Part shown: piece by piece, positions 36,348-46,240 of the stretch
How positions within the stretch are numbered: position 1 is the stretch's first letter
How the letters are laid out: each line of letters begins with the position of its first letter
Assembly (NCBI RefSeq): GCF_004361885.1
Contig: NZ_SNWH01000002.1
Span: 209,068 to 273,067, forward strand
Length of the DNA: 64,000 bases
Direction: 5' to 3'
DNA from: Halomonas ventosae
GTDB taxonomy: Bacteria > Pseudomonadota > Gammaproteobacteria > Pseudomonadales > Halomonadaceae
Notes under the pieces: generated by a model
What the model was told of the DNA's origin: nothing
Database searches by the model: none
Seen by the model: only the letters and a program-made list of their open reading frames with translations
Position numbers and translations under genes: made by a program

Positions 36348-36809
36348 ATGCGCGAGTTTAAGCGTACCGACCGGGTGGCTGACCAGCTCCAGAAGGAGCT
36401 GGCGGAGCTCATCCAGCGTGAGGTCAAGGATCCGCGGCTGGGGATGGTCACGGTCAGCGGTGTCGAGGTCAGTCGCGACCTCGGCTATGCCGATGTTCAC
36501 GTGACCCTGCTGGGCGAGCAGACTCCGGAGCGCATCAAGGAGAACCTGGCGGTGCTCAAGCGGGCCGCCGGTTTCCTGCGCAGCCAGATCGCCCGGCGCA
36601 TCAAGCTGCGCCATGTGCCGGAACTGCGCTTCCACTACGACGAGAGCGTGGTGCGTGGCCAGCGGCTCTCGTCGCTGATCGACGAGGCCGTCGCCAGTGA
36701 CCAGGCCCAGCATGATGAGGCGTCGAAGGACGACCGCAGCGCGGCAGACGGGTCGGTGGGCAATGGTTCGCCAGGCCATGGTTCGGCAGAACGGGACGAG
36801 CGCGACTGA
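36348..36809 (+). CDS. rbfA: 30S ribosome-binding factor RbfA
   Basis: KH-fold factor for late 16S maturation and cold adaptation. 153 aa from ATG 36348, with GGAG upstream and the conserved N-terminus MREFKRTDRVADQLQKEL; the open frame before it overlaps infB and is not used. Core: VKDPRLGMVTVSGVEVSRDL and RRIKLRHVPELRFHYDES. The last 30 residues are a Ser/Asp/Gly-rich tail not seen in E. coli. Stop and truB start share bases (TGATG). Confidence 0.95.
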   Translation: MREFKRTDRVADQLQKELAELIQREVKDPRLGMVTVSGVEVSRDLGYADVHVTLLGEQTPERIKENLAVLKRAAGFLRSQIARRIKLRHVPELRFHYDESVVRGQRLSSLIDEAVASDQAQHDEASKDDRSAADGSVGNGSPGHGSAERDERD

Positions 36810-37726
36810 TGGCAAGGCGGCGTCGCGGGTTGCCGGTGAACGGCGTGCTGCTGCTGGACAAGCCCGCGGGCCTATCCAGCAATCATGCGCTGCAGCGGGC
36901 GCGGCACCTGTTCCAGGCCCGGAAGGCCGGCCACACAGGCACGCTCGATCCCATGGCCACCGGCCTGTTGCCGGTATGCTTTGGTGAGGCGACCAAGTTC
37001 TCCGCCCACCTGCTGCAGGCCGACAAGGTCTACCGTACCCGGGTGGAGCTCGGCGCGATCACTGACAGCGGCGATGCAGAAGGTCAGGTGGTAGAGCGTC
37101 ACACGGTGCCGCGGCTGGTCGAGGCCGATATCGAGAGCCTGCTGGCGCGCTTCCACGGCGAGATCGAGCAAGTGCCGCCGATGTACTCGGCGCTCAAGCA
37201 TCAGGGGCGCAAGCTCTACGAACTGGCCCGTGAGGGCAAGTCGATCGAGCGTGCGGCGAGGCGCGTGAAGGTGTATGATGCGCGGCTTCTTGCCCTTGCC
37301 GACAGCGCCTTCGAACTCGAGGTGCGCGTCAGCAAAGGCACCTATATCCGGACCCTGGCCGAGGACATGGGCCAGGCCCTGGGCTGTGGAGCGCACATCA
37401 GCGCGCTGCGCCGCCTGGGAACAGGCCCCTTCACGAGCGAGGGCATGCTAACCCTCGACGCACTGGAGGCCCTGCCCGGCCAGGCCGAACGTCAGGCAGT
37501 ACTGTTGCCGATCGACGTGTTGGTCGACCATCTGCCGCGCCTCGAGGTTGATGCCGCGGCGGCCAGCCGGCTGACCCATGGTCTGGCGGCCCACGTCGAG
37601 ACCGGCGAGCTGGCCGAGCAAGAGACGGCAAGACTCTACTGCGACGGTGCCTTGCTAGGCCTCGGCGTGGTGACAGCGACACAGGAGGTGGCGCCGAAAC
37701 GGCTGCTGAGCAGCGCAGCCGAGTGA
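36809..37726 (+). CDS. truB: tRNA pseudouridine-55 synthase TruB
   Basis: Makes pseudouridine 55 in the T-loop of tRNAs and acts as a tRNA chaperone. 305 aa. Catalytic Asp47 in [16 protein letters not shown]; substrate-loop [18 protein letters not shown]; conserved [20 protein letters not shown] and the [20 protein letters not shown] stretch; C-terminal PUA-like domain. One-base overlap with rbfA implies coupled translation. rpsO follows after 79 bp. Confidence 0.97.
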   Translation: MARRRRGLPVNGVLLLDKPAGLSSNHALQRARHLFQARKAGHTGTLDPMATGLLPVCFGEATKFSAHLLQADKVYRTRVELGAITDSGDAEGQVVERHTVPRLVEADIESLLARFHGEIEQVPPMYSALKHQGRKLYELAREGKSIERAARRVKVYDARLLALADSAFELEVRVSKGTYIRTLAEDMGQALGCGAHISALRRLGTGPFTSEGMLTLDALEALPGQAERQAVLLPIDVLVDHLPRLEVDAAAASRLTHGLAAHVETGELAEQETARLYCDGALLGLGVVTATQEVAPKRLLSSAAE

Positions 37727-37805
37727 AGGGAGAGACGCCCGAGACTGCAAATATGCGTGGTCTCACACACTCATCATTCAGGCATATTGCTTACTGGAGA
37801 GACAG

Positions 37806-38075
37806 ATGGCACTGACAGCCGAGCAGAAGTCCACAATCGTCAATGAGTACGGTCGTGGCGAGAACGACACCGGTTCCCCCGAAGTGCAGGTAGCCCTGCT
37901 GAGCGCCAATATCGACGGCCTGCAGGACCACTTCAAGACCAACAAGCAGGATCACCACTCCCGTCGTGGCCTGATCCGCATGGTCAACCAACGCCGCAAG
38001 CTGCTGGACTACCTGAAGCGCAAGGATCTCGAGCGCTATCAGTCACTGATTCAGCGTCTGGGCCTGCGCCGTTAA
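37806..38075 (+). CDS. rpsO: 30S ribosomal protein S15
   Basis: Primary 16S-binding protein, 89 aa, all four helices intact. Contains the invariant [19 protein letters not shown] and [23 protein letters not shown] 37806 with GGAGAG upstream. Typical truB-rpsO-pnp context. In E. coli S15 represses its own translation through a pseudoknot; not tested here. A strong UUCG-loop hairpin follows. Confidence 0.98.
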   Translation: MALTAEQKSTIVNEYGRGENDTGSPEVQVALLSANIDGLQDHFKTNKQDHHSRRGLIRMVNQRRKLLDYLKRKDLERYQSLIQRLGLRR

Positions 38076-38096
38076 GCGACGCATCCCACGCGGTAA

Positions 38097-38128
38097 CGAA
38101 ACGGGCAGCCTTCGGGTTGCCCGTTTCG
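38097..38128 (+). terminator. Terminator between rpsO and pnp
   Basis: CGAAACGGGCAGCC and GGTTGCCCGTTTCG form a 14-bp stem (one G-U) capped by a TTCG tetraloop, 21 bp after rpsO. No long T run, so read-through into pnp is likely, as in E. coli. Confidence 0.75.
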
Positions 38129-38243
38129 CGTCAAGGGGCGGAAATCGCGCTAACCGGTGGCCGCTGCGGGCGTCAATCCCTAAAATGGTCGCCGAGTCAA
38201 AAACGACCCCCCATACAGAAAAGTCGATATAAAGGAAGTCGCC

Positions 38244-40379
38244 GTGAACCCGGTCAAGAAAACGTTTCAGTACGGTCGCAGCACCGTCACCCTGGAAACC
38301 GGGCGCATTGCCCGCCAGGCCACCGGTGCCGTGATGGTCACCATGGACGACACCGTGGTGCTGTGTACGGTGGTGGCCAAGAAAGAGGCCAACCCTGCGC
38401 AGCCCTTCTTTCCGCTGGGGGTGTTCTATCAGGAGAAGACCTACGCGGTCGGCAAGATTCCCGGCGGCTTCTTCAAGCGCGAGGGGCGTCCCACCGAGAA
38501 GGAAACCCTGACCTCGCGGCTGATCGACCGCCCGATCCGCCCCCTGTTCCCCAAGGGCTTCATGAACGAGGTGCAGGTGGTCTGCTCGGTGCTTTCCACC
38601 GACCGCAACCATGACCCGGACATCGCTGCCATGCTGGGTACCTCGGCCGCCCTGGCGATCTCTGGCGTGCCCTTCAATGGTCCGATCGGGGCCGCGCGCG
38701 TGGGCTTCACCGAGGACAGCGGTTACTACCTCAACCCCACCGTCGAGGAATTGACCGACTCCGAGCTCAACATGGTGGTTGCCGGCACCGATAAGGCGGT
38801 GCTGATGGTCGAGTCCGAGGCCAAGGAACTGCTCGAGGACGAGATGCTCGGCGCCGTGCTCTATGCCCACCAGGAGATGCAGGTAGCCATTCAGGCCATC
38901 AACGAGCTGACCGCCGAGGCCGGCAAGCCGAAGTGGGCGTGGCAGGCCCCGGTCGAGAATGTCGCCCTCAAGGACGCCATGGCCGATGCCTACGAGCAGC
39001 AGGTCGGCGAGGCCTATCGCATCACTGACAAGATGGCCCGCCAGGACGCCTTGGCTGCCCTCAAGGAACAGGCGGTCGCGCGGTTCGCCGGCGAGCAAGC
39101 GGGCCAGTACGCTGCCGACGAGGTCAAGGGGGCCTTCGCCGGCCTGGAGAAGCGTGTGGTGCGTTCGCGCGTGGTCAAGGGCGAGCCGCGCATCGACGGC
39201 CGCGACCACAACACCGTGCGCCCACTCTCCATCGAGGTGGGCAGCCTGCCCAAGACCCATGGTTCGGCGATCTTCACCCGCGGCGAGACCCAGGCGATCG
39301 TGGTGGCGACGCTGGGTACCCTGCGCGATTCTCAACTGATCGAGTCGCTGGAGGGCGAGCGCAAGGACCGCTTCCTGCTGCACTACAACTTCCCCCCCTA
39401 CAGCGTGGGCGAGGCCGGTTTCATGGGTGGCCCCAAGCGCCGCGAGATCGGCCACGGCCGTCTGGCACGCCGTGGCGTGCAGGCGATGCTGCCCGACGAG
39501 GCGGAGTTCCCCTACACCATCCGCGTGGTCTCCGAGATCACCGAATCCAACGGCTCGAGCTCCATGGCCTCGGTATGCGGTGCGTCGCTGGCGCTGATGG
39601 ACGCCGGGGTACCGATGAAGGCACCGGTAGCCGGCATCGCCATGGGGCTGGTCAAGGATGGCGATCAATTTGCTGTACTCACCGATATCCTGGGTGATGA
39701 GGATCATCTCGGCGACATGGACTTCAAGGTGGCCGGCTCGGCCTCCGGCGTTACTGCGTTGCAGATGGATATCAAGATCGAGGGCATCAACGAGGAGATC
39801 ATGGAGGTTGCCCTGCAGCAGGCCTATGACGCTCGCCAGCAGATCCTCGAGCAGATGAACGTGGTGATTGCCAAGAGCCGTACCGAGGTCTCCGAAAACG
39901 CCCCCTCCATGGCGACCATCAAGATCGATCCTGAGAAGATTCGCGACGTCATCGGCAAGGGCGGCGCCACCATCCGCAAGATCTGCGAGGAGACCGGCGC
40001 TTCCATCGACCTCGACGATGACGGCACCGTGCGCATCTATGCCGAGGACAAGTCGGCAGCCAAGGCGGCCATCGACACCGTGCTGGCGATCACCGCCGAG
40101 CCCGAGATCGGCAAGCTCTACCGCGGCAAGGTGGTGCGCATCGCCGATTTCGGTGCTTTCGTCAACATCATGCCGGGCACTGACGGTCTGGTGCATATCT
40201 CTCAGATCGTGCCGGAGCGGGTCAACGACGTGCGTGATTTCCTCAATGAGGGTGACGAGCCCATCGTCAAGGTGCTCGACATCGACAACCGCAACCGGGT
40301 GAAGCTCACCATCAAGGAGATCACCCCGGAAGAGAAGGCCGCGTTCGAGGCCGCTGAGGCCGCTGAACCCCAGCTTTAA
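38244..40379 (+). CDS. pnp: Polyribonucleotide nucleotidyltransferase (PNPase)
   Basis: 3'-5' phosphorolytic exonuclease of the RNA degradosome. 711 aa from GTG 38244, with AAAGGAAG upstream. Two RNase PH domains (the first with [18 protein letters not shown], the second with [17 protein letters not shown] and [14 protein letters not shown]), an all-alpha linker, a KH domain ([20 protein letters not shown]) and an S1 domain ([20 protein letters not shown]). 168 bp after rpsO, behind a hairpin that could be an RNase III autoregulation site as in E. coli. Confidence 0.98.
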   Translation: MNPVKKTFQYGRSTVTLETGRIARQATGAVMVTMDDTVVLCTVVAKKEANPAQPFFPLGVFYQEKTYAVGKIPGGFFKREGRPTEKETLTSRLIDRPIRPLFPKGFMNEVQVVCSVLSTDRNHDPDIAAMLGTSAALAISGVPFNGPIGAARVGFTEDSGYYLNPTVEELTDSELNMVVAGTDKAVLMVESEAKELLEDEMLGAVLYAHQEMQVAIQAINELTAEAGKPKWAWQAPVENVALKDAMADAYEQQVGEAYRITDKMARQDALAALKEQAVARFAGEQAGQYAADEVKGAFAGLEKRVVRSRVVKGEPRIDGRDHNTVRPLSIEVGSLPKTHGSAIFTRGETQAIVVATLGTLRDSQLIESLEGERKDRFLLHYNFPPYSVGEAGFMGGPKRREIGHGRLARRGVQAMLPDEAEFPYTIRVVSEITESNGSSSMASVCGASLALMDAGVPMKAPVAGIAMGLVKDGDQFAVLTDILGDEDHLGDMDFKVAGSASGVTALQMDIKIEGINEEIMEVALQQAYDARQQILEQMNVVIAKSRTEVSENAPSMATIKIDPEKIRDVIGKGGATIRKICEETGASIDLDDDGTVRIYAEDKSAAKAAIDTVLAITAEPEIGKLYRGKVVRIADFGAFVNIMPGTDGLVHISQIVPERVNDVRDFLNEGDEPIVKVLDIDNRNRVKLTIKEITPEEKAAFEAAEAAEPQL

Positions 40380-40402
40380 GCCTTATGCGTTAAGCCGTAA
40401 GA

Positions 40403-40439
40403 AAAACTGCCGCCAGGGCATGGCCCTGGCGGCAGTTTT
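40403..40439 (+). terminator. Intrinsic terminator after pnp
   Basis: AAAACTGCCGCCAGGG and CCCTGGCGGCAGTTTT are a perfect 16-bp stem with a five-base loop; the A/T ends supply the T run on either strand. Confidence 0.9.
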
Positions 40440-40452
40440 CGATTTGCAAAAG

Positions 40453-40485
40453 AGCATGCCCCGAGGGTGAATCCTGGGGCATGCT
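40453..40485 (-). terminator. Terminator after the thiolase gene
   Basis: AGCATGCCCC and GGGGCATGCT form a perfect 10-bp stem, 20 bp past the thiolase stop on the minus strand, next to the pnp terminator. Confidence 0.7.
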
Positions 40486-40504
40486 ATCTGGCTTACAGCG
40501 TGGC

Positions 40505-41680
40505 TTAACGCTCGATGGCCAGCGCCACGCCCTGTCCACCGCCGATGCACAGGGTGGCCAGGCCCTTCTTGGCGTCGCGGGCGATCATCTCGTGGACCAG
40601 GGTCACCAGGATGCGGCAGCCGGAGGCGCCGATGGGGTGGCCGAGGGCGATGGCGCCGCCGTTGACGTTGATCTTGCTGACATCCCAGCCGAGTTCCTTG
40701 TTGACGGAGAGGGCCTGGGCGGCGAAGGCTTCGTTAGCCTCGACCAGGTCCAGGTCGTCCAGGCTCCAGCCGGCCTTCTCCAGGCAACGGCGAGTGGCCG
40801 GTGCCGGGCCGATGCCCATGATCGCCGGATCGACGGCGGCGTTGGAGTAGGCCTTGATGTGGGCCAGCGGCTCCAGGCCCAGCGCCTTGGCCTTCTCGGC
40901 GGAGCAGAGCATTACCACGGCGGCACCATCATTGATCGAGGAGGCGTTGCCGGCGGTGACGGTGCCGTCCTTCTTGAAGGCCGGTCGCATGCCGGCGAGC
41001 TTCTCGGCAGTGACATCACGCGGCCCCTCGTCGGTATCGAAGATGATGGGGTCACCCTTGCGCTGGGGGATCTCTACCGGGACGATCTGCCCCTTGAACT
41101 TGCCCTCCTTGATGGCAGCGGCAGCCTTCTGCTGAGAGCTGGCAGCGAACTCGTCCATCTGTTCGCGGGTGATGCCGTACTTCTCCGCCAGGTTCTCGGC
41201 GGTAATGCCCATGTGGTAGTCGTTGAAGGCATCCCACAGGCCGTCGTGGACCATGGAATCGATCGCCTTCCAGTCGCCCATGCGCTGGCCGGTGCGCGAG
41301 TGGGGCAGCACGTGGGGCGCCAGCGACATGTTCTCCTGGCCGCCGGCGAGGATTAGCTCGGCATCGCCGCAGCGGATCGCCTGGGTAGCCAGATGCAAGG
41401 TCTTGAGGCCTGACCCGCACACCTTGTTGATGGTCATGGCCGGTACCCCATCCGGCAGGCCGGCCGTGATGGACGCCTGGCGAGCGGGATTCTGACCAAC
41501 CCCGGCGGTGAGCACTTGGCCGAGCAGTACCTCGTCGACCTGGTCCCCTGCGACGCCGGTGGACGACAGGATGTCCTTGATCACTTGGGCACCCAGGTCG
41601 CTGGCGGGAATGCCGGCCAGGGAGCCACCGAAGGTGCCGACGGCAGTGCGGCGAGCGGCAACAATCACCACGTCTTGCAT
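40505..41680 (-). CDS. Acetyl-CoA C-acetyltransferase (thiolase)
   Basis: Thiolase family II, 391 aa. Condenses two acetyl-CoA to acetoacetyl-CoA, the first step of polyhydroxybutyrate synthesis (PhaA), or the reverse in ketone/fatty-acid breakdown (AtoB). Catalytic residues: nucleophile Cys88 in [11 protein letters not shown], His in [14 protein letters not shown] and second Cys in CIGGGQG. Context does not decide the role: no phaB/phaC or atoDA nearby; panC and pnp flank it. Start ATG 41680 with GGAG upstream (GGAGTATCTCCC). Halomonads commonly make PHB, so PhaA is a fair guess only. Confidence 0.93.
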   Translation of the reverse strand: MQDVVIVAARRTAVGTFGGSLAGIPASDLGAQVIKDILSSTGVAGDQVDEVLLGQVLTAGVGQNPARQASITAGLPDGVPAMTINKVCGSGLKTLHLATQAIRCGDAELILAGGQENMSLAPHVLPHSRTGQRMGDWKAIDSMVHDGLWDAFNDYHMGITAENLAEKYGITREQMDEFAASSQQKAAAAIKEGKFKGQIVPVEIPQRKGDPIIFDTDEGPRDVTAEKLAGMRPAFKKDGTVTAGNASSINDGAAVVMLCSAEKAKALGLEPLAHIKAYSNAAVDPAIMGIGPAPATRRCLEKAGWSLDDLDLVEANEAFAAQALSVNKELGWDVSKINVNGGAIALGHPIGASGCRILVTLVHEMIARDAKKGLATLCIGGGQGVALAIER

Positions 41681-41830
41681 GGGAGATACTCCTGAATAAT
41701 GACTTGCGGGCTTGCGGTCTGTCTGTAAGACGCCTCAAACAGAACCGGTGTCTTTTAGCATAGGGGACGCTTGTGCATGGCGGCAATGCTTCCATTGGCC
41801 GCATGCACCAGAGAAGCTGGAGTCGAGGGA

Positions 41831-41849
41831 CGCCGCCGGGCAGGCGGCG
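41831..41849 (-). terminator. Hairpin downstream of panC
   Basis: CGCCGCC and GGCGGCG with a five-base loop, about 90 bp past the panC stop on the minus strand. No T run; weak support. Confidence 0.35.
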
Positions 41850-41937
41850 GCGATTAGGTAAGTTGTATCGATCAGATGAGTTGTACGGGGATGGCCTATG
41901 GGGGTAACGCCTGGATATTCTCGACGTTGTCGCGTCT

Positions 41938-42786
41938 TCAGCGCGGCAGGGTCAGGCTCAGGTTGTCAATCAGCCGGGTCGGGCCCAGGCGGGCCGCGGC
42001 GAGTAGCACGGCGTCACGGGTGGTTGCCGTGGCCGGCCCCAGGTCGATGTCGCGAAGCTCCAGGTAGTCTGGTGCGAAGCCGGCCTCCTCCAGTTGTGTG
42101 AGGCCATCGGCTAGGGTATCCGTGCTGTCGGCACCAGCTTCCAGGGCATCGCGCAGCAGGCACAGAGTATGGTAGAGCGCCGGGGCGATGGCTCGCTGGT
42201 CGGCATCCAGATAGCCGTTACGCGAGGAGAGCGCCAAGCCATCCGTGGCGCGCACGATGGGTACGCCGACGATCTCCACGGGGAGGTGCAGGTCGGCCAC
42301 CAGACGGCGGATCACCGCCAGCTGCTGGTAGTCTTTCTCGCCGAAGCAGGCCACATCGGGCTGCACCAGGTTGAAGAGCATGGTGATGACGGTGGCGACG
42401 CCATCGAAGTGCCCGGGCCGGTCGCCACCGCAGAGCCCCTCGCTGACCTCGGGCACGCAGACCCGAGTCTGGGCTGCGAGGCCACGTGGGTAGAGGGTCG
42501 TCGTCTCGGGGGCGAACAGCAGGTCGCAGCCGGCCTCCTCGAGTTTCGCCTGATCCTCGGCGAGGGTGCGCGGGTAGGCGTCCAGGTCCTCGCCGGCCCC
42601 GAACTGCAGCGGATTGACGAAAATGGTCGCGACCACTACGTCGCTCTGGCGGCGCGCCTGTGCCACCAGGGCCAGGTGGCCGTCGTGCAGGTTGCCCATG
42701 GTCGGTACCAGGGCGATGCGCTGAGCGTGGCGACGGGCGTCGTCCAAGGTCGCGCGCAGGGCCGGTATCTCTCGCAGGGTACGCAT
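41938..42786 (-). CDS. panC: Pantothenate synthetase PanC
   Basis: Joins pantoate and beta-alanine with ATP, last step of vitamin B5 synthesis. 282 aa. The HIGH-type nucleotide motif is HDGH at residues 34-37 in [35 protein letters not shown] and [14 protein letters not shown] are typical; the KMSKS-like region is ALSSRNGYL. Starts 47 bp after panB, its pathway neighbour, with GGAGGAG upstream. Last gene of the pcnB-folK-panB-panC unit. Confidence 0.97.
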   Translation of the reverse strand: MRTLREIPALRATLDDARRHAQRIALVPTMGNLHDGHLALVAQARRQSDVVVATIFVNPLQFGAGEDLDAYPRTLAEDQAKLEEAGCDLLFAPETTTLYPRGLAAQTRVCVPEVSEGLCGGDRPGHFDGVATVITMLFNLVQPDVACFGEKDYQQLAVIRRLVADLHLPVEIVGVPIVRATDGLALSSRNGYLDADQRAIAPALYHTLCLLRDALEAGADSTDTLADGLTQLEEAGFAPDYLELRDIDLGPATATTRDAVLLAAARLGPTRLIDNLSLTLPR

Positions 42787-42833
42787 CGCGGCGAACTCCT
42801 CCTCATCTCCTCATGCTACTTAAGTCATGCGAC

Positions 42834-43625
42834 TCAGAAACAGTGTCCTTCGGCGGGGAAGCGGCGAGCCTTGACGTCGCTGTGGTAACGGCGGAAGGCG
42901 TCCGGGATATCGTCGGCCTCAACCATGAAGTTCTTCACGAAACGCGGGGTGCGGCCATGCGTTACCCCCAGCACGTCATGCATCACTAGAATCTGCCCGT
43001 CGGTATCGGGACCGGCGCCAATGCCGATCACCGGCACCTCCAGCGCCTCGCTCACCGCCCGGCCCAGGCTTGCCGGCACGCACTCCAGCAGGATCACCGA
43101 GGCGCCGGCCTCGACCAGCGTGCGAGCATCCTCGAGGATCCGGCTCGCTTGCTCGGCCTCACGCCCCTGCACCTTGTAGCCGCCCAGCTGATAGACCGAC
43201 TGTGGGGTCAGCCCTAGGTGCGCGCAGACCGGCACACCGCGCCGGGTCAACTCGCGAATACCATGGGCCATCCAGGCCTCGCCCTCGACCTTGACCAGTT
43301 CGGCCCCGGCGCGCATCAGTGCGCCGGCATCCTGGAGCAGGCGTTCGCTGCTCGAATTGCTCATGAAGGGCAGGTCGACCATCAGCAGGCTGGCGCGCTT
43401 GCCGCGTGCCACGCAACGGGTGTGATAGCAGATATCGTCGAGGGTCACCGGCAGGGTGCTGGCGTGGCCCTGCAGCACCATGCCCAAGGAATCGCCCACC
43501 AGCAGCACCTCGATGCCCGCCTCCTCGGCCGCATGGGCGAAGGAGGCGTCGTAGGCGGTTAGACAGCTGAACGGCTCACCGGCGCGCTTGGCGGCTTGCA
43601 GCGTGCTCAGGGTGACGGTTTTCAT
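42834..43625 (-). CDS. panB: 3-methyl-2-oxobutanoate hydroxymethyltransferase PanB
   Basis: Makes ketopantoate from 2-oxoisovalerate with methylene-tetrahydrofolate. 263 aa TIM barrel. Mg-binding Asp in LLVGDSLGMVLQGH; also SLLMVDLPFMS, KVEGEAWM, CAHLGLTPQSV and VIGIGAGPDTDGQILVMHD, all strongly conserved. Start ATG 43625. 75 bp after folK and 47 bp before panC, the order found in pseudomonads. Confidence 0.97.
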   Translation of the reverse strand: MKTVTLSTLQAAKRAGEPFSCLTAYDASFAHAAEEAGIEVLLVGDSLGMVLQGHASTLPVTLDDICYHTRCVARGKRASLLMVDLPFMSNSSSERLLQDAGALMRAGAELVKVEGEAWMAHGIRELTRRGVPVCAHLGLTPQSVYQLGGYKVQGREAEQASRILEDARTLVEAGASVILLECVPASLGRAVSEALEVPVIGIGAGPDTDGQILVMHDVLGVTHGRTPRFVKNFMVEADDIPDAFRRYHSDVKARRFPAEGHCF

Positions 43626-43700
43626 GGTGTGCTCTCATTGTCTGGTCATGGGAGGCGTCCGGCTGGGCGGCCTCGATGTAACCCGAAATTGTTACCTGAA

Positions 43701-44237
43701 TCATGCTCGAGTGTCGATAGGTAACAGGGCGAGGGCTTCCTGGCAGCGCGGTAACACCGACCCCGGCTCGCTAGCATCGAGGTCGGCGACCCATTGCGCC
43801 GCAAGGCGGCCTTCGATCAGCAGGTCCGGCGCCAACTCGGCCAGCGGGACGAGCACGAAGGCGCGCTGGAGCATCTCCGGGTGAGGCAGTGTCAGTCGCG
43901 CCAGCCTAATTCGCCGCTCATCGAAGAGTAGCAGGTCCAAGTCCAGGGTCCGGGGCCCCCAGTGGCGGCCGCGCACGCGTCCATGGCGCTGTTCTAGGGC
44001 CTGCAGCTGGTCGAGCAGGGCAAGCGGCGAGAGCCGTGTCGCCAGCTGTGCCACGGCATTGATGTAGTCGGGCTGGTCGGCTGGCCCCAGTGGCGCGCTG
44101 GCATAGCAGCGTGAGGCGGCGATGCGACGAGTCAGCGGTAGATGGTCGAGCTCTTCCAGGGCGCGCTCGACGTGCTCCTGGGGGGCGTCGAGGTTGCTGC
44201 CCAGACCAATCCAGGCGCGATGCCAGGACGGGCTCAT
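43701..44237 (-). CDS. folK: 2-amino-4-hydroxy-6-hydroxymethyldihydropteridine pyrophosphokinase FolK
   Basis: Pyrophosphorylates the pterin just before FolP in folate synthesis. 178 aa from ATG 44237; the long upstream open frame lies inside pcnB. Conserved: AWIGLGSNLDAPQEHVERAL at the N-terminus, ASRCYASAPLG, QPDYINAVAQL and the metal-binding WGPRTLDLDLLLFDE. Overlaps the pcnB stop by 4 bp (ATGA), so translated from the pcnB message. Confidence 0.95.
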   Translation of the reverse strand: MSPSWHRAWIGLGSNLDAPQEHVERALEELDHLPLTRRIAASRCYASAPLGPADQPDYINAVAQLATRLSPLALLDQLQALEQRHGRVRGRHWGPRTLDLDLLLFDERRIRLARLTLPHPEMLQRAFVLVPLAELAPDLLIEGRLAAQWVADLDASEPGSVLPRCQEALALLPIDTRA

Positions 44238-45634
44238 GTCTCGCTCGCGGGGCCTTGGGGCTTGCGGCGTCGGCGGCGGCGGCGCTTGCGCGGCTGGCCG
44301 CTGCCCGCGGGGTCGGCGCCGACCTTGCCCAGCAGGCGACGCTGCTCGTGTTCGTCGGCCTGCTGGAAAGCGCTCCACCAATCGCCCAGACCGGGGGAAA
44401 TCTCGCCGGCGCTCTCGCGCAGCAGCAGGAAGTCGTAGGCGGCCCGAAAGCGTGGATGCTCGCGGGTCTGGAAGACCCGCTTGCCGCGGCGCAATGGTAG
44501 CCGTTGCTGCAGGTCCCAGATGTCGCGCATCGGCAGGCTGAAGCGCTTGGGGATGGCGACATGTTGGAGCTGGCGCGAGATCACCTGATGGGACGCCGCC
44601 TGCAGCGCGGGGATGGGTGGCATGCCGTCAGCCTCGAGGATGGCCTGGCGCTGCTGGACGGGGGCCCAGAGCAGGGCGGCGAACAGGAAGGCCGGGGTTA
44701 CTGGGCGGTCCTCGGCGATGCGCCGGTCAGTGCTCTCCAGCGCCAGCTCGACCAGGCGTTCGGCCCAGGGTAGTGCCTCCATGGCCTCGTCGGCCTCGGG
44801 GAAGAGCATCGCGAACAGCCCGTAGTCGCGCAGCAGGTGGAAAGTGGCCACCCCCTGGCCGGCCATGAACAGCTTGAGCACCTCGTCGAACAGCCGTGCC
44901 GGAGGAATCTGCAGCAGCAGCGGCGCGGCGTCGTGGATGGGTGCTTCGGTGGCCGGGTCGAGGTGGAAGTCGAGCTTGGCGGCGAAGCGCACCGCCCTGA
45001 GCATCCTCACCGGGTCTTCGCGATAGCGGGTCGCCGGGTCGCCGATCAGCCGCAGGGTGCGGGCTTCGATGTCATGCACACCGTCGGCGAAATCGTGGAT
45101 CGAGAAGTCGGCAATGTTGTAGTAGAGGGCGTTGACGGTGAAGTCCCGGCGCAGGGCGTCTTCCTCGATGTTGCCCCATACATTGTCACGCAGCAGCAGG
45201 CCATCGTCCGACTGCTGGGAGATATGCGCGGCGTGGTCATCGCCCGGCGTGCCGCGAAAGGTGGTGACCTCGATCACCTCGCGGCCGAAGCGGACATGCA
45301 CGATGCGAAAGCGCCGGCCGATGATGCGCGAGTTGCGAAACAGCTCCTTGAGCTGCTCCGGCGTGGCATCCGTAGCCACATCGAAGTCCTTGGGCATGTG
45401 GCCAAGCAGCGAATCGCGGATGCACCCGCCCACCAGAAAGGCCTGGAAGCCGGCATTGTGAAGCCGGTAGAGCACCTTGAGGGCGGCGTCGCTGAAGTGC
45501 TGACGCGAGACAGGGTGTTCCTGGCGGGGAATAATGCGCGGCCCTGGCGTGACGGCCGGCGCATCCTGAGGGCCGAACAGCGACTTGATGCGCTCGCCCG
45601 GACGTTGCAGAAAGCGGGTAAAACCTTTGAACAT
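44234..45634 (-). CDS. pcnB: Poly(A) polymerase I PcnB
   Basis: Adds poly(A) to RNA 3' ends, marking them for decay. 466 aa from ATG 45634, where the family-like N-terminus MFKGFTRFLQRPGERI begins; no Shine-Dalgarno is visible, and E. coli pcnB is also inefficiently initiated. Nucleotidyltransferase motif LVGGCIRDSLLG with the catalytic DFD at 83-85; then RRFRIVHVRFG and EEDALRRDFTVNALYYN. The C-terminus is a basic tail (RKRRRRRRRKPQG) that probably holds RNA. Directly downstream of crcZ, as in Pseudomonas. Confidence 0.95.
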   Translation of the reverse strand: MFKGFTRFLQRPGERIKSLFGPQDAPAVTPGPRIIPRQEHPVSRQHFSDAALKVLYRLHNAGFQAFLVGGCIRDSLLGHMPKDFDVATDATPEQLKELFRNSRIIGRRFRIVHVRFGREVIEVTTFRGTPGDDHAAHISQQSDDGLLLRDNVWGNIEEDALRRDFTVNALYYNIADFSIHDFADGVHDIEARTLRLIGDPATRYREDPVRMLRAVRFAAKLDFHLDPATEAPIHDAAPLLLQIPPARLFDEVLKLFMAGQGVATFHLLRDYGLFAMLFPEADEAMEALPWAERLVELALESTDRRIAEDRPVTPAFLFAALLWAPVQQRQAILEADGMPPIPALQAASHQVISRQLQHVAIPKRFSLPMRDIWDLQQRLPLRRGKRVFQTREHPRFRAAYDFLLLRESAGEISPGLGDWWSAFQQADEHEQRRLLGKVGADPAGSGQPRKRRRRRRRKPQGPASET

Positions 45635-45730
45635 GCGGCGATATCGACTCGCGGGACGCGGAAAGCGTTGAGTGTAGCCGACCACTAACACCTTGCAAAG
45701 CGCGGCACGCTGCCCAGGGCGCCAGGAAGC

Positions 45731-45756
45731 AGAAAGGGGAGGCCTTAGGCCTCCCC
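45731..45756 (-). terminator. Intrinsic terminator of crcZ
   Basis: GGGGAGGCC and GGCCTCCCC form a perfect 9-bp stem with a three-base loop; on the minus strand it is followed by TTTCT. It lies 97 bp before the pcnB start. Confidence 0.82.
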
Positions 45757-46230
45757 GGTAAGCAGGATGCAGCATCCCTGCTGCTGATTCTTCTTCGTGA
45801 TGGCGCATCGCCCTGAATACGCACCACAGTCACCAAGGAGGGTTCAGGCAAGCGGTGTTGTTGTGGTTGTGGTTGCTCCTGACGGCGACCGTCTCGTATT
45901 CAAAACAATAATCCAACCACGACGGCATGGAAGCATGCCTCCTCCCGGCTTGTTGATCTTGTTGCCGGGAGTGCACCTCGAAGGCCTGTTGTCATTGTGG
46001 GTCGGCCGTATCCGGGTGCGTCGCGTCCTGATGGCTCCGGTGCCTCGAGCAGCTTGTTGTTGTTGGAGCCCGAAGGCCTCGCGCCGTGCCGATGCTGTTC
46101 TTGTTGTCGGCAAGCGCCGAAGTCGTAGGGGCCCGGGTGTCTTGTTGTTGTTGGCGGGTCGAGCCCTGTCACGCCTGGCTGCCCTGTTGTTGTTGTTGGC
46201 AGTGGGTGACGTCCGGATTTGTTTTTCTTC
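45731..46230 (-). ncRNA. crcZ: CrcZ-type small RNA (Hfq/Crc-titrating), about 500 nt
   Basis: In Pseudomonas, CrcZ sequesters Hfq/Crc through repeated A-rich motifs and lifts carbon catabolite repression; it is made from a sigma-54 promoter activated by CbrB and lies between cbrB and pcnB. Here the same gap holds a sigma-54 promoter (46241-46256) and an intrinsic terminator (45731-45756). Between them are seven clusters of CAACAA-type motifs, minus strand: 46186-46199, 46141-46154, 46095-46107, 46053-46066, 45986-45999, 45949-45966 and 45855-45875. One pair of motifs sits in the loop of an 8-bp stem (45942-45971). Open frames through it code only for low-complexity Asn/Gln/Thr runs. Start and end are inferred; P. 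aeruginosa CrcZ is near 400 nt. Confidence 0.88.
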
Positions 46231-46240
46231 CCCTAGGTGT

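Larger units (their letters stand above)
40378..40506. repeat. Inverted GTAAGCC-type repeats flanking the pnp and thiolase terminators
   Basis: Left copy GCGTTAAGCCGTAAG (about 40387-40401) and right copy, inverted, GGCTTACAGCGTGGCTTAACGC (about 40490-40511). Same family as the pair around the greA terminator (24303-24416). The left copy touches the pnp stop, the right copy includes the thiolase stop. Confidence 0.55.

Noticed and set aside
38043..40196. 717-codon open frame opposite pnp
   Set aside because: Mirror of pnp; low-complexity His/Gly/Leu composition and no start signal.
45849..46199. Repeated GTTGTTG tracts as a microsatellite or CRISPR-like array
   Set aside because: Spacing is irregular, units vary, and unique sequence with a promoter and terminator surrounds them. 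Fits iterated Hfq motifs, not an array.
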